Source: Ferrimonas sediminum
GTDB lineage: Bacteria > Pseudomonadota > Gammaproteobacteria > Enterobacterales > Shewanellaceae
DNA length: 64,000 bases
Assembly (NCBI RefSeq): GCF_900100175.1
Contig: NZ_FNEM01000001.1
Span: 434,001 to 498,000, forward strand
Reading direction: 5' to 3'
The notes under the pieces are model-generated. The model was not told where the DNA came from. It did no database searches and saw only the letters and a list, made by a program, of their open reading frames with translations. Shown piece by piece: positions 16,080-24,450 of the stretch (positions within the stretch are counted from its first letter, which is position 1; each line of letters opens with the position of its first letter). The translations under genes were made by a program, and so were the position numbers.

Positions 16080-17054
16080 ATGCTGGGGTGGGGATGCAGA
16101 ATCGGTGTAATGATGCTGCTGCTCGGCGCGCCCGGGTGGGGGGCGGCCACCGAGACACCGGCACCGGAGCAGGAAGCCGAGCCCGATCGGCCTGAGCTGG
16201 ATCAGGAGCTGCGCTGGTTCGATAAAGCCCATACGCTGTTGTCCGGTTCGGCGCAATCCTCGGCGCTGTGGTTCGATGATTTCTTCGGGCCCAGTGACGA
16301 TGCCGATCAGGCCAGCAGTCATTTTCGGCTGCGATTGCAGCAGGAGTTTGTCGAGCGAGAAGAGGACGAACTGAGGCTGAGGGTGTCGGCGTCCTACTAC
16401 CTGCCAAAAACCTCTAAGCGTTTGAAATTGCTGCTTGAATCTGATGAGCAAGATGACCTGTCCCAGGTGAGCGACAGCCTGGGGGCCGATGCCGAAGCCA
16501 CTACCCGGGCAGCGCTGCGATGGATCCCAATCAACCTGGACTCCTGGGATCTGTCGGTGGATCTGGGGGCGTCGCTCTCCTCCGGGCTGAACCCCTTCCT
16601 TCGCAGCCGGGCCCGCTATTTTGAATCCGTCAATGACAACACCTTGCTGAAATTGTCTCAGGAGGTGCGGGTAGAGTCGAACGATGGCTGGAGCGAAACC
16701 TCGCGGCTTAACCTGGAGCGGGTCTACGACGATCACGTCTACCGCTGGCAAAATCGGGCCCGCTTTGGTGAGGAAACCGAAGGACTGGAGTGGGTGACCT
16801 CGCTGAGCCGGATTCAGTGGCTGGACGACAAAACTGCCTTTTCCACCTTTATTGCCGCTTCAGGGGCGACCCGGGATGATGGCGACGAGAGCGAGATACG
16901 GCGGCTGGGTTTCACCTTTCGGCGTAATTTCGCCCGCGACTGGCTGTTTTATGAGGTTGAGCCGCAGCTGACCTGGCCCCGCAAGTACGGTTTCGACACC
17001 AACATCGAGCTGCAACTGACACTGGAGGCGCAGTTCGGCGAACGCCGCCGCTGA
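16080..17054 (+). CDS. Hypothetical exported protein, probable outer-membrane beta-barrel
   Basis: ATG 16080 follows tcagggggttggc. The 324-residue product begins with a signal-like stretch (MMLLLGAPGWGAATE) and an acidic segment. The rest has repeated alternating-hydrophobic strands (FRLRLQQEFVEREEDELRLRVSASYYL, TSRLNLERVYDDHVYRWQNRARFG, RRLGFTFRRNFARDWLFYEVEPQLTW, ending LQLTLEAQF) that look like beta-barrel strands. I do not recognise a named family. It lies between tcdA and the convergent csdE gene with only three bases between stop codons. Confidence 0.68.
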   Translation: MLGWGCRIGVMMLLLGAPGWGAATETPAPEQEAEPDRPELDQELRWFDKAHTLLSGSAQSSALWFDDFFGPSDDADQASSHFRLRLQQEFVEREEDELRLRVSASYYLPKTSKRLKLLLESDEQDDLSQVSDSLGADAEATTRAALRWIPINLDSWDLSVDLGASLSSGLNPFLRSRARYFESVNDNTLLKLSQEVRVESNDGWSETSRLNLERVYDDHVYRWQNRARFGEETEGLEWVTSLSRIQWLDDKTAFSTFIAASGATRDDGDESEIRRLGFTFRRNFARDWLFYEVEPQLTWPRKYGFDTNIELQLTLEAQFGERRR

Positions 17055-17057
17055 ACC

Positions 17058-17507
17058 CTATTGCTGTTGGTGTGCCAGTATGGCCGTGACCAGTGCGCTC
17101 AGGCCGTTGGCGCGGGAGGGGCTCAGGTGCGCCGACAGGCCCAGGGTGTCAAACCAGCCGGACAGATCCAATTGGGCCAGCTGCGCCGAGGTCTTGTGAT
17201 TGCAGGCACTGAGGATCAGCACCAGCAACCCTTTGATGATTCGCGATTCGCTGTCTGCCAGGAAGTGGTGGACTCCCTGTTCGTCCTGATGGTGATACAG
17301 CCAGGCGGCACTTTCACAGCCGGAGACCTTGGCTGACGCCTGTTGCCAGCGTGGCTCCAGCGCCGGCATGCGGTTGCCCAGCTTCATGATGATTCGGTAA
17401 CGGCCCTGCCAGTGACTCACGGCCATCAACTCCCTATTCAGCTCTGCCTGATCGATCTGATTTCCCAGAGGGGAGTCGATAAACTGCTGTACACCGGGCT
17501 TAGTCAT
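17058..17507 (-). CDS. csdE: Sulfur acceptor protein CsdE (SufE family)
   Basis: CsdE takes persulfide sulfur from the desulfurase CsdA. The 149-residue protein has the SufE fold motifs: RYRIIMKLGNRMPAL, the acceptor Cys64 in VSGCESAAWL, and DSESRIIKGLLVLIL. The C-terminal FDTLGLSAHLSPSRANGLSAL is CsdE/SufE-like. It overlaps the 3' end of csdA by eight bases, so it is translationally coupled to it. Confidence 0.9.
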   Translation of the reverse strand: MTKPGVQQFIDSPLGNQIDQAELNRELMAVSHWQGRYRIIMKLGNRMPALEPRWQQASAKVSGCESAAWLYHHQDEQGVHHFLADSESRIIKGLLVLILSACNHKTSAQLAQLDLSGWFDTLGLSAHLSPSRANGLSALVTAILAHQQQ

Positions 17508-18711
17508 TTAAAAACTCCGTAATCTCTTGTAACGCCGCCACAAAGGCATCCACTTCCGCTTCGGTATTGTAGAGGGCAAACGACACTCGGCAACTGCCTT
17601 TGAGGCCCAGGGCCTGCATCAGTGGCTGACAGCAGTGATGGCCACAGCGTACCGCAATGCCGGCTTGATCCAGCAAAATGCCGATGTCTTGATGGTGTTC
17701 GCCGTCCACTCGAAAGGAGAGGGCACCCAGGTTGTCGCCGTCGGCAGCGATGGCTGCGACGCCGTCCAGACCGGCCAGACCGGCTTTGGCCCGGTTCATC
17801 AGCGCCTGCTCGTGGTTGGCGACGGCGTTGGTATCCAGGGACTGGATGAAACTCAGGGCGGCGCCAAGGCCGATGGCTTCGGCGATGGCCGGGGTGCCCG
17901 CTTCAAATTTATAGGGCAGGCGGTTAAAACGGCTGCCTTCAAAGCTGACTGTGTCGATCATCTCGCCGCCGTACTGGTAGGGCGGCATCTGCTGCAGCAG
18001 CTGCTGACGTCCCCACAACACTCCGATGCCGGTCGGCCCGTAACACTTGTGGCCGGAGAAGGCGTAGAAGTCGCACCCCAAAGCCTGTACGTCCACCGGC
18101 AGGTGGGCCACTGCCTGGGCGCCGTCGACAATAGTGATGGCGCCCATCGCCTTGGCAGCGGGGAGCATCTGGTGAAGCGGCGCCTGTTTGCCCAGGGCAT
18201 TGCTGATCTGAGTCAGGCTGACGACCTTGGTGCGCGGGCTAAGCAGTGATTCATAGGCGTCCAGATCCAGATCGCCAGCCGGGGTCAGTGGAATCGGTAC
18301 TAGCTTGGCACCGGTCTGAATCGCCATCTGCTGCCAGGGGACGATGCAGGCATGGTGGGCCCAGGTATCAATCAGTATCTCATCGCCGGGTTGCAGAAGG
18401 TGGCTGCCAAGGGAGCGTGCCAGCAGGTTCATTGCTTCGGTGGTGCCACGGGTAAAGATCACCTCCTCCCGTGCCGAGGCATTGAGGAAGTTGGCCACGA
18501 TGTCGCGGGCGCCTTCGAAGTCGCGAGTGGCCAGATCCGACAGCCGGTGTGCGCCACGATGTACATTGGCATTATGACGGCGGTAAAAGTGGTTCATGGC
18601 GTCGAGAACGGCCACCGGTTTCTGGGTGGTGGCGGCGTTGTCGAGGTAGATCAGTCCGGGCTGGGCCAGGGCCGGGAACTGCTCCCTGAGCCGCGACAAG
18701 GAAGGGGTCAT
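17500..18711 (-). CDS. csdA: Cysteine desulfurase CsdA (SufS-type, group II)
   Basis: CsdA removes sulfur from cysteine using PLP and passes it to CsdE. I start at ATG 18711 (ggagtgaccATG); 24 upstream codons lack family character. The 403-residue protein has YLDNAATTQKP, the PLP Lys222 in FSGHKCYGPTGIGVLWG, and the catalytic Cys360 in VRCGHHCCQPLM. The extra Cys next to it is within the group II loop. With csdE it forms a two-gene unit; together with tcdA it recreates the E. coli csd neighbourhood. Confidence 0.93.
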   Translation of the reverse strand: MTPSLSRLREQFPALAQPGLIYLDNAATTQKPVAVLDAMNHFYRRHNANVHRGAHRLSDLATRDFEGARDIVANFLNASAREEVIFTRGTTEAMNLLARSLGSHLLQPGDEILIDTWAHHACIVPWQQMAIQTGAKLVPIPLTPAGDLDLDAYESLLSPRTKVVSLTQISNALGKQAPLHQMLPAAKAMGAITIVDGAQAVAHLPVDVQALGCDFYAFSGHKCYGPTGIGVLWGRQQLLQQMPPYQYGGEMIDTVSFEGSRFNRLPYKFEAGTPAIAEAIGLGAALSFIQSLDTNAVANHEQALMNRAKAGLAGLDGVAAIAADGDNLGALSFRVDGEHHQDIGILLDQAGIAVRCGHHCCQPLMQALGLKGSCRVSFALYNTEAEVDAFVAALQEITEFLND

Positions 18712-18936
18712 GGTCACTCCGAAGGCGAATGTCGGCGGCGAAGGATGACGAATCCCCGCCCCGCTTTCAAGTCTGTGCAGCATAGAATATCAGGTTTACG
18801 GTGAGCGAGTCTTTTTCGATGACCCTGGTTAATTGATTGTTATCAAGGTTAAAACGGTGTGGATCTCTCTGGTCGGAGCTGCTTAAATGGCCATTGGCTC
18901 ACTGGGGAGGTGGGCGTGACAACAAGGATGACGATA

Positions 18937-21513
18937 ATGAAAAAAACACCTTTATGGATAGCCATGTCCCTGGCGTCCGGCCTGCTGGTCAGCGGCTGCA
19001 GTAATGACGATGACCGCACAGACGCCGTTACGCCCGAGCCTGAGCCCCAGGTGATGGTGTTTGCCCCTGATGGCAAACTGGACGCCCGCATTCGCCGCAC
19101 CACCTACGGGGTGCCGCACATCGAAGCCGACAACATCGAAAGCCTGGCCTTTGGCTCCGGCTACGCCCAGGCCCAGGATCACCTGTGCCTGCTCGCCGAT
19201 GGGGTGATCAAGGCCAACAGTGAGCGCTCTAAGTACTTTGGCCCCCACAAGAGCATCGATTTTGCCACCGGCTTGCCGTTGCAAGAGGACAACCAGAATC
19301 TGGTCAATGATTTCGGTTACAAAGCTCTGGGTATTCGCGAAGCCGCCGCGACGGCGATGCCGACCCTGGGTGAGCGTTCACGGGCGATGCTGTCCGGTTT
19401 TGCCGCTGGCTACAACCTCTATCTGGCGGATCTGGCCAGTGGGGCCGTCACCACGCCGAACCTGCCCTGTGCCGGCCAGCCCTGGGTGAAGCCGATCACC
19501 GATGTGGACATGCTCACCTACCTGTTTTCCATGGCCCTGTTGCCGGGGGCGGCCAATTTCCTGGATCTGATCTTTTTTGCCAATCCGGGTGACGGCGATG
19601 AGTACCTGCCGCGGCCGGCGGCAACCGCGCTGAACACGCCGGCGTCCAAGGCGATGCTGGCCGATGTGCGTACCAAGGCGCTGGCGCGCTCACAGACGCT
19701 GACCACTCCGCAGGTCAACCCGATGGATATGGGGTCGAACGGATGGGGACTGGGCGCCGAGGTGACCGAAAATGGCAAAGGAATGGTGCTGGGCAACCCC
19801 CATTTCCCCCATACCGGTCAGTTACGCTTCTGGCAGTCCCACCTGACCATTCCCGGCTTCCTGGATGTGATGGGGGGTTCGCTGGTGGGGATGCCCGGTG
19901 CGGTGAACATCGGCTTTAACCAGAATCTGGCCTGGACCCACACCTTCTCCACCGCCGAGCACTTCATCATGTACAACCTGGCGTTGAAACAGGGTGATCG
20001 TCTTACCTACCTGTTCGACGAGGAGGAGATGGCCATTACTCCCCGCACCTACTCGGTGGAGGTCAACATTGGCGGTGGGGTGACGATTCCGTTGGAGAAA
20101 GAGGTGTACCTGACGGCCAAGGGGCCGATGGTAGAGGCGCCACCCCAGCTGGCCCCGTTTGGCTGGGACGACAACCAGGCGTTCTTTATTCAGGATGCCA
20201 ACATGGCCAATACCGATGTGCTTGAGCACTGGTCGGCCATGAATTTTGCCAGCAACCTGGAGCAGTTCCAGCAAGCGTTCAAGGACTTCGACGGGGTGAT
20301 ATTCAACAACACCATGTACGCCGATGATCAGGGTAACGCTTTCTACATCGATGACTCGACCGTACCCGGGCTCAGCAGCGATGCCGAAAACGCCATCTGG
20401 CTCAGTCCGGACATTCGTGCTGCCCGGGAGAGTGCCGGCTTTACCATTCTGCCCGGCGACGACTCCATGTTTGCCTTTGACGCTCCGGTGGCCTACGACC
20501 AGGCACCGAAACTGGTGCGTCAGGATTTCGTTCAGAACTCCAACAACTCCTACTGGATCACCAATCCGGCGTCCCCCATTGAGAACGTGTCACCGTTGTA
20601 TGGCGATCGTCGGGTAGAACAGAGCCTGAGAACCCGGATGGCGCTGACCCTGATGAGCGATGCCCGTGGTGACGACGGCAAGTTCAGCCGCCAGGATGTG
20701 GAAGCGGCGTTGATGTCCAACCGGGCTTACCTGGCCGAACTGGTGTTACCGCAGCTGCTGGTTCAGTGTGAGGCGCAGGGCACCACGCCGGTGGTGGTCA
20801 GCGACAGCCTCAGTGTCGATGTGTCTCCCGCCTGTGCCGCCCTGGCCAAGTGGAACGGCGCCCAGAATCAGGACAGCGTTGCCGGTGCCCTGCTGAGGGA
20901 GTTCGGCTACCGTTTCGATACCGAGGCCCATCTGGATGTGCCCTTTGTGTACACGGATCCGCTCAATACGCCGAATACGCTGGCGGCCGACGGCTCCGCG
21001 CTGGTGGCACTGGCGGCAGCCAGCGCCACATTAACCGGCAACGGTTTTGCACTGGACGCGCCGTTGGGCAGCATGCAGTTCGTGGAGAAATCGATGCCCG
21101 ACGGCAGCGCCTCCGGTGTACGTTTCCCCTGGGCCGGGGCCAACAACCGCGAGGGCGGCTTCAACGTGTTCGCCTACTCCAATGAAGCCAACGACGACAC
21201 CCTGCTGCCTCAGCACGCCTATCCCGCCGCGTTGGACGCGGTCACCGGCGCGCCGACGGCCTCGGAGCTGACCACCGAAGGCTACCATGTGCGCTATGGT
21301 TCCAGCTGGATGATGGTGGTGGGCTTCGAGGAGGAGGGACCACAGGCCCGGGGTCTGCTGAGCTACTCCGAGTCCAACAACGTGATGTCTCCCCATTGGA
21401 ACGATCAGACTCAGTACTACTCGCAGAACACCGCGTTGCGGCCGCTGCTGTTTACCGAGTCCGCCATTGCCGCCGAGACGCTGTCGGATAGGAGCATTGA
21501 GTTCCAGAAATAA
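18937..21513 (+). CDS. Penicillin-acylase-family N-terminal nucleophile hydrolase, lipoprotein
   Basis: ATG 18937 follows aagg and starts a lipoprotein signal (MKKTPLWIAMSLASGLLVSGC, lipobox LVSGC). The 858-residue precursor has the alpha-chain motif RIRRTTYGVPHIEADNIESLAFGSGYAQAQD and, after a spacer, GSNGWGLG, where self-cleavage before Ser267 would free the catalytic nucleophile of the beta chain. NPHFPHTGQLRFWQSHL follows as in the family. Members hydrolyse amide bonds of penicillins, acyl-homoserine lactones or other N-acyl compounds; a related Shewanella enzyme degrades AHLs. The substrate here is not shown. It stands alone and ends at a strong terminator. Confidence 0.88.
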   Translation: MKKTPLWIAMSLASGLLVSGCSNDDDRTDAVTPEPEPQVMVFAPDGKLDARIRRTTYGVPHIEADNIESLAFGSGYAQAQDHLCLLADGVIKANSERSKYFGPHKSIDFATGLPLQEDNQNLVNDFGYKALGIREAAATAMPTLGERSRAMLSGFAAGYNLYLADLASGAVTTPNLPCAGQPWVKPITDVDMLTYLFSMALLPGAANFLDLIFFANPGDGDEYLPRPAATALNTPASKAMLADVRTKALARSQTLTTPQVNPMDMGSNGWGLGAEVTENGKGMVLGNPHFPHTGQLRFWQSHLTIPGFLDVMGGSLVGMPGAVNIGFNQNLAWTHTFSTAEHFIMYNLALKQGDRLTYLFDEEEMAITPRTYSVEVNIGGGVTIPLEKEVYLTAKGPMVEAPPQLAPFGWDDNQAFFIQDANMANTDVLEHWSAMNFASNLEQFQQAFKDFDGVIFNNTMYADDQGNAFYIDDSTVPGLSSDAENAIWLSPDIRAARESAGFTILPGDDSMFAFDAPVAYDQAPKLVRQDFVQNSNNSYWITNPASPIENVSPLYGDRRVEQSLRTRMALTLMSDARGDDGKFSRQDVEAALMSNRAYLAELVLPQLLVQCEAQGTTPVVVSDSLSVDVSPACAALAKWNGAQNQDSVAGALLREFGYRFDTEAHLDVPFVYTDPLNTPNTLAADGSALVALAAASATLTGNGFALDAPLGSMQFVEKSMPDGSASGVRFPWAGANNREGGFNVFAYSNEANDDTLLPQHAYPAALDAVTGAPTASELTTEGYHVRYGSSWMMVVGFEEEGPQARGLLSYSESNNVMSPHWNDQTQYYSQNTALRPLLFTESAIAAETLSDRSIEFQK

Positions 21514-21531
21514 CTCGGTTGCACAGAGCCA

Positions 21532-21558
21532 AAGGGCCTCATCATGAGGCCCTTTTTT
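21532..21558 (+). terminator. Terminator of the acylase gene
   Basis: An 11-bp inverted repeat (aagggcctcat/atgaggccctt) around a single C is followed by a run of T residues. Confidence 0.9.
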
Positions 21559-21659
21559 GATCCCTTGTCGCCCTGTCTGGCGACGGCTGTTGTGCGACGG
21601 GGGTCACGAACCTGACTTCCGCCGGCCCGTTTTCCGAATTCCCTCTCGACCCGAGAAAA

Positions 21660-21683
21660 ACATTTGGCTATTTTGCCAAGTGT
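21660..21683. promoter_or_regulatory. Probable ArsR operator of the ars operon
   Basis: The arms acatttggc (21660-21668) and gccaagtgt (21675-21683) pair at eight of nine positions around a 6-bp AT spacer, 26 bp before the arsR ATG. ArsR/SmtB repressors bind such 9-to-12-bp imperfect dyads over their own promoter. Confidence 0.65.
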
Positions 21684-21708
21684 TGAATCAATTTATCTGG
21701 ATGAGCGC

Positions 21709-22038
21709 ATGTTATCGACTACTCCCGACTGTGACCGCCTGCATCAACGTGCGGCGGTGCTCAAGGCGCTGGCACATCCGACCCGGCTGTGGCTGGTGGA
21801 GCAACTGCAGCAGCAGGAGCGTTGTGTCTGTGAACTGATGGAGGAGGTTGACGCCGACATCTCGACGGTCTCCAAGCATCTGGCTGTGTTAAAGCAGGTG
21901 GGGCTGGTGACCGTTCGCCGGCAGGGGAAGCAGCGTTATTACCGCCTGACGACCCCCTGCCTGATGTCGATGTTCCACTGCATCGAACGGGTCCTGGATC
22001 ATCGCTCGCCACTCACCAAGCAAGAGGAAGCATCATGA
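21709..22038 (+). CDS. arsR: ArsR/SmtB-family metalloregulator of the arsenical operon
   Basis: ATG 21709 is preceded by ggatgagc; a TTG at 21664 would fall inside the operator. The 109-residue repressor has VLKALAHPTRLWLVEQL, the recognition helix DISTVSKHLAVLKQVGLV and the wing TVRRQGKQRYYRL. Cys39 and Cys41 (ERCVCEL) sit in the alpha-3 position of the As(III)/Sb(III) site of classical ArsR, and Cys84 and Cys91 lie near the C-terminus. It should repress its own operon until arsenic binds. Its stop overlaps the next start (ATGA). Confidence 0.9.
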   Translation: MLSTTPDCDRLHQRAAVLKALAHPTRLWLVEQLQQQERCVCELMEEVDADISTVSKHLAVLKQVGLVTVRRQGKQRYYRLTTPCLMSMFHCIERVLDHRSPLTKQEEAS

Positions 22039-22271
22039 AAGTTGAAGTACTGGGTTCTGGTTGTAAAAAGTGCAATACCCTGGCTGAGCTGGTTGCCGAA
22101 CGGGCTCAGGCCCTGCAGCTGGAGATTGAACTGGAGAAGGTCAGCGACATGGCGACCATTCTGGAGTATGGCGTGATGTCCACTCCTGCCATCGTCATCA
22201 ACGGCGAAGTCAAAGTCAGTGGCGGCGCGCCGACAGCGGCCGAGATTGACGCTCTGCTGCAAAGCCACTGA
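22035..22271 (+). CDS. arsE: Small thioredoxin-like redox protein, ArsE-like
   Basis: The 78-residue protein is a minimal thioredoxin-fold protein of the redox-active disulfide protein family: MKVEVLGSGCKKCNTL with CxxC at Cys10/Cys13, and the cis-Pro segment MSTPAIVINGEVK. In Shewanella putrefaciens an arsEFG operon gives resistance to aromatic arsenicals, with ArsE and ArsF reported to act together in reduction of the nitro-substituted compound. The order arsR-arsE-arsF-arsG and the four-base overlap with arsR support that role here; the family itself is also found in other contexts, so the symbol is by context. Confidence 0.78.
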   Translation: MKVEVLGSGCKKCNTLAELVAERAQALQLEIELEKVSDMATILEYGVMSTPAIVINGEVKVSGGAPTAAEIDALLQSH

Positions 22272-22294
22272 TCCCCGTACACAAGGATGTAGTC

Positions 22295-22768
22295 ATGAGA
22301 GTTATCCAGTTACTGCTGTTGGTGCTGCTGCTGTCCGGATCCGCGTGGTGGGCCTGGGTTCAGACCCAGGCGATGCCGGAGGAAGCAGAGGTGATGGTAT
22401 TACCCGGCTACCAACTGGGGCCGGATCAGCAGTTGACGGTGTACTACTTCCATGGCCGTGCCCGTTGCAGTTCCTGCCTGAAGATTGAGGCATTAACGCG
22501 GGAGGCGGTGGAAAAAGGCTGGCCTGAGTTGGTACACCAGGGTCAGGTTGAGCTGCGTAGCATCAATGTCGATGAGGCAGAAAATCGACATTACATCGAA
22601 GACTTTCAACTGGTGACCCGCTCGGTGGTGGTGACCCTGACCCAGCCGGATAGTGAACGCCAGTGGCGGCGCCTGGACGCGGTATGGCAACTGTTTGATA
22701 ACCGGCAGGCTTTCTTTCGCTACCTGTACGGAGAAACCGGGTTGCTGGTAAGCGGAACCCGATCATGA
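22295..22768 (+). CDS. arsF: ArsF-like membrane-anchored thiol protein of the arsEFG system
   Basis: The 157-residue protein begins with a signal anchor (MRVIQLLLLVLLLSGSAWWA) and then has VYYFHGRARCSSCLKIEALT, with CxxC at Cys58/Cys61, followed by ELRSINVDEAENRHYIEDFQLVTRSVVV, a thioredoxin-like pattern typical of ArsF. The family is reported as a subunit of nitrophenyl-compound reduction. The active site should face the periplasm. Agga lies before the ATG, 23 bases after arsE, and its stop overlaps arsG. Confidence 0.82.
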   Translation: MRVIQLLLLVLLLSGSAWWAWVQTQAMPEEAEVMVLPGYQLGPDQQLTVYYFHGRARCSSCLKIEALTREAVEKGWPELVHQGQVELRSINVDEAENRHYIEDFQLVTRSVVVTLTQPDSERQWRRLDAVWQLFDNRQAFFRYLYGETGLLVSGTRS

Positions 22769-23457
22769 TGGCACTGTCGGTGGCGGCGCTGAGTGCGCTG
22801 TGGCTCGGGGTTCTAACCTCTGTGTCGCCCTGCCCACTGGCCACTAACGTGGCGGCGGTTTCCTACCTGAGTCGCCAGGTGGCCAGTCCCCGGCGGGCGG
22901 TCTATCAGGGGGTGGCCTATGGCCTGGGACGGACGATCAGTTACCTGGCTTTGGCGGCACTGCTGTTGGGTGGCGCACTGTCGGCGCCGGGGTTGTCGCA
23001 GTTCCTGCAGTCCAACATGAACATGATGCTGGGCCCGGTGCTGCTGGTGGTGGGAGTGGTGCTGCTGAGCTGGCTGCGGCTGCCGCTGCCGACCCTGGGG
23101 TTGTCCCAGTCGCTGCAGCAGCGACTGGGACAGGGCGGCCTACCCGGCGCCCTGGCATTGGGGGTGCTGTTTGCCCTGTCGTTTTGTCCCACATCGGCGG
23201 CGCTGTTCTTTGCCTCGTTGCTGCCACTGGCTATGGCCCATCAGTCGGTAGTGGTGCTGCCAGGCATGTACGGCATCGGCACCGCCCTGCCGGTGCTGGC
23301 ATTTGCACTGATGGTGAGCCTGGGAACGCTGCAACTGGCGGCGATCCACCAAGGCATCGCCCGGGCTGAACGGGTGTTGAGACGGCTGTCTGGAATGCTG
23401 TTCCTGGGCGCCGGTCTGTATTACTGCTGGGTGTATTTAATCCCACTGATAGGATGA
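22765..23457 (+). CDS. arsG: ArsG-like CcdA/DsbD-type transmembrane protein, aromatic arsenical efflux
   Basis: The 230-residue protein has six membrane helices of the CcdA/DsbD-beta type, with paired conserved Cys in SPCP (Cys23) and SFCPTS (Cys141), the usual positions for shuttling reducing equivalents across the membrane. In the S. putrefaciens operon ArsG is described as an efflux permease for trivalent aromatic aminoarsenicals; the CcdA-like fold would equally allow it to reduce ArsF. The start (ATG 22765 or 22768) overlaps arsF. A stop directly precedes the next gene. Confidence 0.82.
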   Translation: MMALSVAALSALWLGVLTSVSPCPLATNVAAVSYLSRQVASPRRAVYQGVAYGLGRTISYLALAALLLGGALSAPGLSQFLQSNMNMMLGPVLLVVGVVLLSWLRLPLPTLGLSQSLQQRLGQGGLPGALALGVLFALSFCPTSAALFFASLLPLAMAHQSVVVLPGMYGIGTALPVLAFALMVSLGTLQLAAIHQGIARAERVLRRLSGMLFLGAGLYYCWVYLIPLIG

Positions 23458-24450
23458 ATGATGTTATCTGTGTTTACTGAGTTAGCGGATTGGCTGGTGT
23501 ACCAACTGTTGGGGCTGTCCGATCAGACCCGGTTGGGCCAGGCGCTGCACTTCTTCGTCGAGGACACCAGTAAGATTCTGGTGCTGCTGTTGGTGATGAT
23601 CTACGCCATCGCCCTGATACGGGCCTCTCTGGATGTGGAGCGGGTGCGTCAATACCTGGCGGGCAAGAGCCGCGTCAGCGGCTACGTGCTGGGCTCGAGC
23701 TTCGGTGCGATTACCCCGTTCTGTTCCTGCTCCAGCATTCCGGTGTTTCTCGGTTTTACCTCCGCCGGGATACCGGTGGGCATCACCATGGCGTTTCTGC
23801 TGACGTCGCCGCTGATCAATGAGGTGGCGGTGTTGCTGCTGCTGAGCCTGCTGGGGTGGAAGCTGACGCTGATTTATGTGGTCATCGGCCTGGTGATCGG
23901 CATGCTGGGAGGGTGGATCCTGGACAGCCTCAAGGCGGAGCGCTGGCTGCAGCCTCTGGCGGCTAAAGCCTACGCCATGGGGCAGGGCCAGTCGCAGTCA
24001 CAGTCGCCGTCTCAGCCGCAAGCTCGGCCCTCACTGACTCTGGCCCAGCGGCATCAGTTTGCGTCATCGGAGACCCGGGAGATCGTCGGCCGGGTATGGA
24101 AATGGGTGATCATCGGCGTCGGCATCGGTGCCGGGCTGCATGGCTTTGTCCCTGCAGGCTGGCTGCAAGCCAATCTGGGAGCAGGCCAGTGGTGGTCGGT
24201 GCCGTCGGCGGTGGCGCTGGGCATTCCTCTCTATGCCAACGCCACCGGCGTGATTCCGGTGATGGAAAGCCTGCTGCTGCAGGGGGTGCCGCTGGGCACG
24301 ACTCTGGCGTTCTGCATGAGTACCGTGGCGGCCAGTTTCCCGGAGTTTGTGATGTTGAAACAGGTGATGCAGTGGCGGCTGCTGGCCCTGTTGATGGTGA
24401 TGCTGCTGACTGCCTTTACCCTGATGGGGTGGCTGCTGAATCTGGCTTAG
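23458..24450 (+). CDS. arsP: DUF318-family permease, ArsP-like (organoarsenical efflux)
   Basis: The 330-residue protein has about eight helices in two halves split by a Gln/Ser-rich cytosolic loop (about residues 173-195). The PF03773 signature FGAITPFCSCSSIPVFLGFTSAGIPVG (Cys89/Cys91) is in the first half and GIPLYANATGVIPVMESLL in the second. ArsP permeases export trivalent organoarsenicals, which suits its position as last gene of the arsR-E-F-G set. ATG 23458 abuts the arsG stop; ATG 23461 is slightly better spaced from agga. A related permease lies at 9807. Its 3' end overlaps the convergent yjjX by 35 bases. Confidence 0.83.
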   Translation: MMLSVFTELADWLVYQLLGLSDQTRLGQALHFFVEDTSKILVLLLVMIYAIALIRASLDVERVRQYLAGKSRVSGYVLGSSFGAITPFCSCSSIPVFLGFTSAGIPVGITMAFLLTSPLINEVAVLLLLSLLGWKLTLIYVVIGLVIGMLGGWILDSLKAERWLQPLAAKAYAMGQGQSQSQSPSQPQARPSLTLAQRHQFASSETREIVGRVWKWVIIGVGIGAGLHGFVPAGWLQANLGAGQWWSVPSAVALGIPLYANATGVIPVMESLLLQGVPLGTTLAFCMSTVAASFPEFVMLKQVMQWRLLALLMVMLLTAFTLMGWLLNLA

